Source: Siderastrea radians
Lineage: Eukaryota > Cnidaria > Anthozoa > Scleractinia > Rhizangiidae
Reading direction: 5' to 3'
Length of the DNA: 64,000 nucleotides
Assembly: GCA_964017195.1 (NCBI GenBank)
Contig: OZ024890.1
Location: forward strand, 65,894,367 to 65,958,366
In this document: in pieces, positions 7,148 through 14,780 of the stretch
Position numbering within the stretch: position 1 is the first letter of the stretch
How the letters are laid out: each line of letters opens with the position of its first letter
The notes under the pieces: model-generated
Told to the model about the DNA's origin: nothing
What the model saw: only the letters and a program-made list of their open reading frames with translations
Database searches by the model: none
Translations under genes and position numbers: made by a program

Positions 7148-7348
7148 ATGATTGCACTTTTTGTGACTATTTGTCATTGGTTTCTTGAACTTCTCACTCC
7201 TCCTGATCTTAGACAAATACGATACATTACTCGTGAGTGTGTTTCAAAAATAATGTCGCCAAATCATGAATGTTCTTCGAAAAAAATAAAATTATCAACT
7301 CGTGATGAAGATGGTTACCCAATTTCAGGCTATGATGTTGTTCCATAA
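7148..7348 (+). CDS. Small membrane-anchored peptide, unknown
   Basis: A 66-residue ORF with a hydrophobic N-terminus (IALFVTICHWFLELL, residues 2-16) that could be a signal anchor, followed by a basic stretch with Cys residues (ITRECVSKIMSPNHECSSKK) and a polar tail. It is supported as a gene mainly by the TATATACGC element and by its place in the rightward array. No family recognised. Confidence 0.42.
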   Translation: MIALFVTICHWFLELLTPPDLRQIRYITRECVSKIMSPNHECSSKKIKLSTRDEDGYPISGYDVVP

Positions 7349-7704
7349 ATTTACATACCATGCTTCAATTCATTAAAAACATAGCCGGTGGTCGCGGGAC
7401 TTTCCCTTGGAAATGAGTCATCACATTGTCAAAGTTATGTAAATAGAATCATCTAGAACGATCTAGAAACCTAATATAGCAATGAACCATCCAGTTCAAC
7501 TCTGAAACGAACATTCTTGATCTTTCGAACATGACTTCACATCTAAATCTGTTTTTTCTTTCATCATTGCCGGGACTTTCCCGAAATGTATCACGCGCCG
7601 TTTTCACAAAGCCTCAACTGGTTGTAACTGGTTGTAACTGGACGTAAGGTGGCCGCGACTATAAAAACTGACATCACCCTATTTTTTATCATTTGGAAAC
7701 AAAC
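7349..7704 (+). promoter_or_regulatory. Early-type promoter: two kappaB decamers, AP-1, TAACTG repeats, TATA box
   Basis: GGGACTTTCC occurs at 7396-7405 and 7572-7581, both in + orientation. TGAGTCA, the AP-1 consensus, is at 7414-7420. AACTGG is repeated three times at about 7615-7641 as a 10-bp tandem, containing TAACTG, a Myb-like core. TATAAAA is at 7660-7666, about 40 bp before ATG 7705. The order of enhancer sites, TATA box and short leader resembles a host-transcribed viral early promoter, and differs from the start-hugging TATATA of the structural genes. Factor binding is inferred from consensus matches only. Confidence 0.55.
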
Positions 7705-8060
7705 ATGGAATGGGACGACTCTTGCGATTTGAATCTTTCAGATATTGAAAACCACTGATCAATGTAATCAAACTTCAGGCATCTGCGAGGAGCAAAAGGC
7801 AATACTTCAAATGTATATCAGTTATCGTGATGAAATGAAAATATTTTCTTGAAAACTTCGTTTACAAAAGGGAAGCTGAAGGATCGCTGGTAGCAAGTGT
7901 GTACTTCAAAAAAACCTACATCAAGTCTCGCAACTCCGTAAAGTTTTGGAAGTGCCTGAATACCAATCCTATTGGCAACAAGTCGTTCAAACACGAAAAA
8001 AACTGTGTCTGGTTCGCGGTTTCTAAGGAGATATTTTTAGCGCATCGACTTACGCCGTAA
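7705..8060 (+). pseudogene. Broken early-region gene in three frames
   Basis: A start codon at 7705 downstream of a TATA box opens a 17-codon acidic peptide (MEWDDSCDLNLSDIENH) that stops at 7756. A second frame continues to TGA 7850-7852, and a third stays open to TAA 8058-8060. The third segment has coherent basic/aromatic coding composition (FKKTYIKSRNSVKFWKCLN). Together they look like one small gene of about 118 codons with two frameshifts. I recognise no domain; the Asp/Glu-rich N-terminus in an early position is compatible with a regulatory protein. Alternatively only the 17-codon peptide is made. Confidence 0.35.
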
Positions 8061-8158
8061 GCCGTTAATAATTCATTAGCTTTCAGTGTATCAGATATTT
8101 TTAGCACATCGGCTTACGCCGTAAGCCATTAATTATTCATTTGCTTTCAGTGTAATCA
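8030..8158 (+). repeat. Tandem duplication of a 64-bp unit containing a palindrome
   Basis: The unit at 8030-8093 is repeated at 8094-8158 with a few substitutions. The second unit contains a perfect hairpin, GGCTTACG-C-CGTAAGCC; the first has a slightly degraded version. The first unit holds the 3' end of the broken early gene (residues IFLAHRLTP and its stop), and the same residues and stop can be read again in the second unit. Confidence 0.7.
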
Positions 8159-8309
8159 GATACAATAAAAATCCTTATTAAAGTATGTATATTCATTGTG
8201 TCCTGTTTTTTTAATCTAATTTTCTTTTTTGGGGGCGCTGGGTGGTTTAATTTTGGTCGAACAGAAAAGTACATGCTATTAAACAAATGTATACCACTTG
8301 TATCTCACC

Positions 8310-8711
8310 ATGGATGTCAACACAGATCAACCAACGATCTCACAAGACTTGCCAACAAAGAAGGTATTATTATTAAATGGTCAACAAGTACCCTTTCAAG
8401 ACTTGCTGATTGACCAACAAGAAATCTCAGAAAAATGGCCAACTGAAGAAAGTTTTATAAGAAAAGAAATTTTAAAATGGAGAAATATTTCAAACGAAGT
8501 ATACAAAATTAAAAAGGTTAAACACCGAGAAAGTAAATATGGGCTTTCAGCTATTTTAACTTTAAAAACAAAATGTGGAAATGAGTTTCTTGTATGGGCT
8601 CCTAAACGCCTTGTTGAAGATTTAGAAGATGATTCTTATCAATTTGTTTATAAAATAGGTCTCAAAACTTCTGCTGACGGTAATGAATATTTTGATTATA
8701 AATTAATGTAA
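8310..8711 (+). CDS. Polinton-associated small protein (IKKVKHRESKYGLSA family)
   Basis: An intact ORF of 133 residues from an ATG in a strong Kozak context (ACCATGG); a longer reading would need a TTG start. The first 50 residues contain LLLNGQQVPFQDLL. The core has SNEVYKIKKVKHRESKYGLSAILTLKT followed by FLVWAPKRLVEDL. I recall similar small ORFs in coral Polinton-like elements; beta-strand alternation and basic residues would fit a nucleic-acid-binding fold, but no function is established. It lies after the early promoter region and is undamaged, unlike most of the structural genes. Confidence 0.5.
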   Translation: MDVNTDQPTISQDLPTKKVLLLNGQQVPFQDLLIDQQEISEKWPTEESFIRKEILKWRNISNEVYKIKKVKHRESKYGLSAILTLKTKCGNEFLVWAPKRLVEDLEDDSYQFVYKIGLKTSADGNEYFDYKLM

Positions 8712-8847
8712 TCTGTCTGTGAATATTAATTTGTTTTTTCAAGCTTGAGTTGTTAAGGGTTTCCCTTCAATATTTGTACAAGAATATAAAATACGTCATT
8801 GTCTGTAAGTTTCACCAGACCGTGAAGTCACGCGCCTTAAACACAAC

Positions 8848-9204
8848 TTAGGGAATGTGGTCCTCTTCCCATATATCAGTGCAAAACTTAATTAGGGTTA
8901 AATCAATTATATCGGGGACAGAAATGGTTATTTCATGTAAGATTTCTTCTTGTTTATAACAAGGGTAACAACACCCTCCCTGACAACAGTGCATATAAGC
9001 TATACACACTATAATATGCACAAGCCGCTCCATTTCAGGACAGAAAGGTTGTATTAAAAGCTCATTGTGAACCAGGTTCCAACCCAAAACCTCTCGCTCT
9101 TTCAATTTTATGGCGAGGTAATGTTTATAAATAATCTCACGTAACTCTGGTGGTAGGTTTTGAATTGCTTCCGTTATTTGACAGGTGTTGAATCTTGTTG
9201 CCAT
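8848..9204 (-). CDS. F-box-like, Cys-rich protein (paralogue 1)
   Basis: A 118-residue ORF from ATG 9202-9204. Residues 10-40 (ITEAIQNLPPELREIIYKHYLAIKLKER) resemble the first half of an F-box or SOCS-box-like helix pair, the motif that recruits cullin-ring ubiquitin ligases. The C-terminal half is Cys-rich (HCCQGGCCYPCYKQ), probably zinc-binding, and ends in an acidic tail. A second diverged copy lies immediately upstream (9362-9715). A ubiquitin-adaptor role is inference from the N-terminal pattern. Confidence 0.5.
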   Translation of the reverse strand: MATRFNTCQITEAIQNLPPELREIIYKHYLAIKLKEREVLGWNLVHNELLIQPFCPEMERLVHIIVCIAYMHCCQGGCCYPCYKQEEILHEITISVPDIIDLTLIKFCTDIWEEDHIP

Positions 9205-9361
9205 CAAATTTAACTCACAAATATCTTATCCGAAAAAAAAAATTCATTCGTATTCAATTATGTTTCGTTTTTTTTTTATTGGTGGTTGAAATTCTTCACA
9301 AACAAAGCACAATGAGGTCAACCAATTTTTTAAAAAATCGGGCGAAGTGGATAACCTCTGT

Positions 9362-9715
9362 TTACCAGTATTTCTGAAAGATTTCGTCGTAGTCATAAAA
9401 GTCAAACACAGGATAGCCGAGATAGTGATAAACTCCATTTTTGTTACACGTATAACAGAGCCCATTCTTACCGCAAGTGTCACATTTCCTACAAAACAAA
9501 ACATTTACGATTCGTTCTTGCTTTTCGCAAAAAGGCGCCTCTTCAAGAGCCTCATGCACCTCGTTTCAGCCCAGAGCCGCTCGCTCTCTCAGTTTTATAG
9601 CGAGGTAATGTTTGTGAATTATCTCACGTAGCTCAGGCGGTAGGCTTTGTATGGCTTCGGTAACCTGACAGTTGTTTGATTGATGAACATCGGACGAATA
9701 TCTTGCAACAGACAT
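9362..9715 (-). pseudogene. F-box-like, Cys-rich protein (paralogue 2), in-frame TGA
   Basis: One frame from ATG 9713-9715 to the stop at 9362-9364, interrupted by TGA 9566-9568. The stop sits exactly where paralogue 1 has a Trp codon (LGW versus LG-stop), so a single TGG to TGA change is likely. The N-terminus (VTEAIQSLPPELREIIHKHYLAIKLRER) is nearly the same as in paralogue 1. The C-terminus carries a cleaner zinc-finger pattern, CRKCDTCG followed by CYTCNKNG, and ends in an acidic/aromatic tail. The pair arose by tandem duplication. Confidence 0.5.
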
Positions 9716-9751
9716 TTTGGGTTCTGTAACACTTTTGTTATAACATAACAC

Positions 9752-10108
9752 AAATCTCTAAATGGAATTTTTTTTTTTGGAATTCTGTGACAGTTACATC
9801 TGCAAAAATATATTATTACGGTTTTTAAGGGATTCAATAACATTCTTTCCACCTTTATAAAACTTGTTTTGTGTTATCGGTGCAAAAACGGGAATTGAAC
9901 TCTCTGTTATAAAATTTTTCTCTCTCTCTACATTGTTAAAAATTGTTTCTTATGTGGGCGGTTTAAAATGTGAAAATAACTCTCCCAGTACTATAGCTGT
10001 TACAGAACCCCCCTTTTATTATACTACTAAACCTGAATAAAACCCATATGGTAAGTTTTATCGAAGTAATTGCCTTACCCATTTGAACGTTTCCTTCATA
10101 ATGTGAAG
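9752..10108. other. Probable right edge of the viral element; no gene seen
   Basis: About 350 bp of AT-rich sequence between the last viral-type gene and the first GBP exon. The element's terminal inverted repeat should end here, but its other end is outside the window, so the boundary cannot be placed. Confidence 0.4.
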
Positions 10109-10286
10109 GTTTATTGAAAAACTCTCTCAAAAGATTCAAGTGCAGACAGCCTCTGGACCAATCCATGGAGAGAAAGACAATAAGTCCTTTCAAAAGACAT
10201 TTCCTCATTTTATCTGGCTGCTTAGAGATGTAACACAGTCCATTCCAGAAGACTGTAAAGATATCAACGATTACTTCTTAAAAAAG
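10109..10286 (+). CDS. GBP-like GTPase exon (late G domain)
   Basis: An exon of 59 codons plus one base that reads FIEKLSQKIQVQ and then KTFPHFIWLLRDV, the FPxFxWLLRD strand conserved in atlastin/GBP-family G domains, and ends in DCKDINDYFLKK. The acceptor AAG precedes 10109 and a GTTAGA donor follows 10286; the exit phase is 0, matching the next exon. GBPs are interferon-type large GTPases that assemble on pathogen membranes in vertebrates; cnidarian homologues are numerous but little studied. The preceding exons with the P-loop are not found in the 350 bp before the viral element. Confidence 0.7.
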
Positions 10287-10778
10287 GTTAGAATTTGGCA
10301 GCGTAAATAACTCTCGATACAAACATATGGTGCACTGATCCCTCTTCGCTTTCAACGCGTTTTTAAATTGTATAAGTATCAACAGTGAAAATTGATGGAT
10401 TACTCAACATCCTATAAAACTCGTTGCATTACATTTGGCTATCCCTGTAGCTTGGTTGTTGTTTACTTGATTCCTGTGCAGATTGACTCGTTTCAAACAC
10501 TGTAAGGCAGAAATATTCTGTTTCACCGCCCATAATCTTACTGGATTAAAATAAACGCTTGAGAATTCATGTAAAAGCCCTTTAAGAGAATATCCATGGG
10601 CTGCCGAAATAACTATTTTAAAATAAAGACATCTAACAGGAAAGATTTTTTTGGTCATCGATTTTTGAATCAGGGAATTTACCGATTTTTGAATCAGGGA
10701 ATTTAACTGTCATGTAAAGAATGTAAGAATGAAAGAATCCCATGAATGTTCAAACTTTTAGAAACGAAACTTTATTTC

Positions 10779-11310
10779 TTAACCATCGGACGTACAAGGG
10801 GTGGGGGAGTGGGGGAGGGGGGGAAGAGCATAAGGTATTTCTTGAATTTTTCCAAGACGATTTGTCATCAGCCCCTGCTGTTTTCAGCAGCTGTATGTAT
10901 ATCCCTAAGACACATTTTGGCATGATATAAGTGAGCAGTGGTTGCTATGGCTACCAGATATTACGTCATAAATGGCAGGTAGCCAAGTCATTTGTGGGTA
11001 AAAATATGTTTTCCACCTTTGAAGGTGAAAAAAGCACAAATGTTTCACAAAAAGCAGTATGTTAGGTCATATTTTACATGTTTAGCATAACGTTTGGTGA
11101 AATATAGCGGGCCACATTGGCTGCCATCTTAAATGACGTCACAGACATCAGCAGCGTCGCAAACAGTGATATATATCTCATGTTGTAGATTCTATCAAAG
11201 GCAAAATCTTTCCGAAATATTAAAACACAGCAGAAACCCATGGAGGGGTACCATCAGCCCCTCCCTGCGCCGGAGGGGGGGGATGACTTTGCTTGTACGT
11301 CCGAGGGTTA
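10779..11310. mobile_element. MITE with TIR around CGGACGTACAAG
   Basis: A left end AACCATCGGACGTACAAG (10781-10798) is matched by an inverted right end CTTGTACGTCCGAGGGTT (11292-11309), one mismatch apart. G-rich sequence lies inside both ends. It sits in an intron of the GBP-like gene and has no coding capacity. Confidence 0.65.
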
Positions 11311-11866
11311 CGTTTGTAACTGAACGGTATCGTTGGTCTCCCAACATAGTAAGTTACAATAAAGTGCACTATTGATTTATACTTATGGTATCATGCCATG
11401 TACAAAATGCGCAATAAACTTTTAAAATGCCAAAAAGCAAGGGCAAAACAAGCGTAATCGTGAAAGATACTCTTCGAGGTACTTTTTACTTGTTCCTTTG
11501 AATTTTTTAAGCCCTACTGCACTTATCTGACGGAAACTGTTTGAAAACCACTGTGCTGCGTATGTTAAGTCCAACGGGCAAAACATACTTATATTGCTCA
11601 TCTTATCGTTAAAAATTGTGTGCAAAGTAATTCAATCGATATAAAGCGCTGGTACCAGCTGGTAACCCCTACCTTCCTTTCCAAAAATAGGGTCCCGTTT
11701 CTAAATGAAAAAATAAAGCCTCGCAAATCTTTGAAGTACAGAAGTACAGAAATGATAATGATGATGATGATATGATGACGAAACAAAATGAAAGTAACTG
11801 AATTTGCGAATTGTCATTTTGTAATTAAGCCTCAGTTGCCTTATTTATTAGGTCTTTAACAATCAG

Positions 11867-12113
11867 GCTTCGTCAGGCATCGATCAAGGAAGTAAGGTAG
11901 CTGCTGAGAGTATCCTACGCTTGTTTCCTGGTTTTGCCGCGTTTACGTTACCTCCTCCTTCATGCAATTCAGAGGACTCGAGAAATATCAGCAAGAACAG
12001 AAGTCGGATCAACCCTTTCTTCTGGAGTGGTGTAGAACGTTTTAAGGGCTTAATAAAGGCTACTCTGGCTCCTAAACAAAGCGTCAACGATGGAGAGTTT
12101 GTTACTGGAAAGG
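11867..12113 (+). CDS. GBP-like exon (end of G domain, linker)
   Basis: An open exon with ASSGIDQGSKVAAESILRLF, then PGFAAFTLPPPS, FKGLIKATLAPK and NDGEFVTGK, all typical of the GBP G-domain end and the hinge into the helical domain. The start is phase 0 (an alternative AG lies ten bases downstream); the exit leaves one base that completes a Gly codon with the next exon, giving VTGKG. The donor is GTAAAC at 12114. Confidence 0.78.
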
Positions 12114-12526
12114 GTAAACTAACATTCACAGCTTTGTTAAGCAAATTATATGCATTTTCATTAGTATATAGACAACTCCTGAAGTTAGCGCTTTCTGGAG
12201 TGATTGACTTTCTACTTATGGGTTATCCGCTATTTGTCAAGTATTTTTGCTTGTGTATGATTGGTCAAAAATCGTCACGTGACGTTATATTCCTCAACTA
12301 TTATAAACCCGGAAAATATTAATTAATCTCCTAAAAGATATTCCTAGGTTCAAAACGTTTTGAGGTCAAATACGTTTTTTAAGACCAAGAACAAAGAACA
12401 TTTGTTGATATCACAGACGAGGACAGTGATATACTTGTTTGAAAAACCTTTATTTGATGGAAAAATATGAAAGGATACTGTTTGCGCCAAGAAATATAAG
12501 CCAACCCATCTGGTAATTAATTACAG

Positions 12527-12813
12527 GACTTGCTGCTTTGGTTCAGCTCTACATTGAGGCATTAAACACGCCTGGTGCTGTTCCTAATGTGCAAAGCGCC
12601 TGGGAAACATTCGTTGAAAAGAAATGCTTCGGCGCCAGACAATCTGCTCTGGTGACATATGAAGGAATTCTGACGTCAGCTGCATTGCCTTGTGACGATG
12701 ATAAGATTTGTGCGGTACATGATGCTGCCTATAAGAAGTGCCAAGAACATTTCTTAGCAGACGTGGAAGGAATCTCTGAGGACACAGTGAAATTGCATTT
12801 AACAGACCTCAAG
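12527..12813 (+). CDS. GBP-like exon (start of helical domain)
   Basis: Starts after TTACAG. It encodes LAALVQLYIEALNTPGAVPNVQSAWETF, the signature first helix of the GBP C-terminal domain, then Cys-containing helices up to HLTDLK and a GTGAGT donor. The exit phase is 0, so it can splice to either 14385 or 26414. No stops or frameshifts. Confidence 0.85.
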
Positions 12814-12919
12814 GTGAGTGCCTGGAAAACCGTTATACGAAACACAAGAGTTTTGGGAATACCCATTGAAAGACACACTTCCTTTTGTGCTCTCAGGCTT
12901 ATACAATAAGGTAATTAAC

Positions 12920-13350
12920 CGCAGAGATATGTCCCAAGACGCAACCTACGTTCTATGAATGGTCATCGGTTGGTTGAGGTTAAGCATAATCTGCGGAACT
13001 ACGGTTTTCGATCATTCTCTTTAGCCGCGCCACAACGGTGGAATGCTTTACCGTCTGACATTCGAGCTTGTAATAATATATCAGAGTTTAAGGAAAGCTT
13101 TTAGCTAGGTATTTTTATAATTTAGTGTTTTCTTTTTAGAATTACTTAATATACTATGTAAACTAGCTAGTCTTTTTATTCCTTTTAAGTCATTCTTAGT
13201 GTTTTACTCTTTTATTGATTTTTTATCTTTTATTATATACATATTGTGACGTTTTTTTTATATAGATGTGTAATTTTAAACAACTTGTTAAGCGCTATTG
13301 GATAGCGATAGAAATAGCGCTATATAAATGAAGTATTATTATTATTACTT
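12920..13350 (+). mobile_element. 3' end of a non-LTR retrotransposon (L2/CR1/Rex-like)
   Basis: A degenerate coding end reads FSLAAPQRWNALPSDIRACNN...FKESF then stop (about 13012-13104), the usual C-terminus of such ORF2 proteins. An AT-rich 3' UTR follows, with GCGCTATTGGATAGCG and an (ATT)n tail at about 13336-13348. It is a 5'-truncated copy in a GBP intron. Confidence 0.6.
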
Positions 13351-13885
13351 TTTTACAATCTCTCGGTGTCGGGGACTGTCCCATCTTGACTAGAAATTAT
13401 TTCACGAAACCTAGCTGATATGAATTGATATCTAACGAAGGGCGAAGCACTGAGATGGCTATGAGTTCTTCTATGACGAGAGTGAGTGCAATAATTGGTG
13501 TATGTTTTACTTGACCATTGTGCCAAGCGTCTGTTCTTCAATTGTTCAGATAAACTGAAAACGTAGTGATAATATTTATGTTACAAGTACACCACAAGTA
13601 AAGCTGTGTGACTGATGGTTTTATCAACTTTTTTTTAATGAATTCTGAGCATTATTAGAGAAGAAACCAACAGCCTCTTTTCTTGTTTAACAGAAAATAT
13701 ATTCAAAATAATATTTACAAGGCTAAAAAGTAAACTTAATAGGTTAACTGAATTTTTTACCTTAAAGATTAGTTTCTTTTCCGTTTTCATAATAACAATT
13801 CTCCGGAAGAGAATGAAACATAGAATTAAAATGATGTGAATTGCAGAAATACACATGCAATGAAACTGTGACCGTCGCAGTTGTA

Positions 13886-13897
13886 ATAATAACAATA

Positions 13898-13958
<61 letters not shown>

Positions 13959-13964
13959 CGATTA
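13886..13964. repeat. (AAT)n(GAT)n microsatellite
   Basis: A run of AAT units passes directly into GAT units. The Ile- and Met-rich ORFs across it are artefacts. Confidence 0.85.
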
Positions 13965-14384
13965 TCATCATAGTTTATATCACAGGAATAAAGGAATTCA
14001 AAATTTATTCGGTTCAGTGTTTGCCTAAAGGATACCTAAACTGTGAACCAATTATCAGAAAAATTAAAAGCGTTTGAGCAAAAAATAAAATAAATAAACT
14101 AAGATAAAATGTAACGAAATGTAATGAAATGAGACATAAATAAATAAATAAATAACATTTATTGCTTTGCTCTCATTTAAGAAAAAATTAAGGTTAAGTT
14201 CGATTTCAAAACAATGTTATTATTTCAAGCAATGGAGTTTTAGGCTAATTCATAATGGTAAAGTAAATTTTCGTGAAGAGACAAATGAAACGTATGGGAA
14301 ACTAAATACCGTTTATTTAGTTTTAATTGTCTTTTTTACATTTGCACCAAGGCATCCATAGAAGGGAGGTTTAATTCTTGGCAG

Positions 14385-14606
14385 AGTGAAAATATATCAT
14401 CGACTTTGCAATTTTGCAAAGATCTCCTTCCCCAGCTCGAAGAACGTCACTTGGAACCACTACGTCATCGTCTATATGGGAAGGCAGGAGCCTGTGTATC
14501 GTTCGATGACATACATGACGGTTGTCGAAAAATTGAGGGCGACTTCAACGAACAAGCAAAAGGAGACAAGGATGTCATTGCCATAATCACCCCTAAAATT
14601 CATCAA
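14385..14606 (+). CDS. GBP-like exon, alternative helical module A
   Basis: Starts after GGCAG, phase 0. It encodes LQFCKDLLPQLEERHLEPLRHRL, then DIHDGCRKIEGDF and AKGDKDVIAIITPKIHQ, and ends at a GTGAGA donor, phase 0. It is paralogous to the exon at 26414-26668 (EYCEGLLSVLKGDHLDPVLQRL...AKGAKDVIATVFFEFHP) but lacks that exon's first dozen residues. It lies outside the 18-kb duplication and so is single-copy in the window. It may pair with the short last exon at 17757. Confidence 0.72.
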
Positions 14607-14780
14607 GTGAGAAGAAATTTGATTCCTTTCAATTTATTCCGTTTGTGTTTTAACATATTTTATATTTGGGGACCAGGGGCGGGGGTCGAAGGATTTTGGT
14701 ATGAAATCAAGTTAAATTTCAGCCATGAAGGTGGGGCGAAGGCAAGAGCGTGATCAAACCTGTTTAAGGGGGTCCGGGGG

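Noticed and set aside
13762..14077. Ile-rich and Met-rich ORFs on both strands
   Set aside because: Both are translations of an AAT/GAT trinucleotide run.
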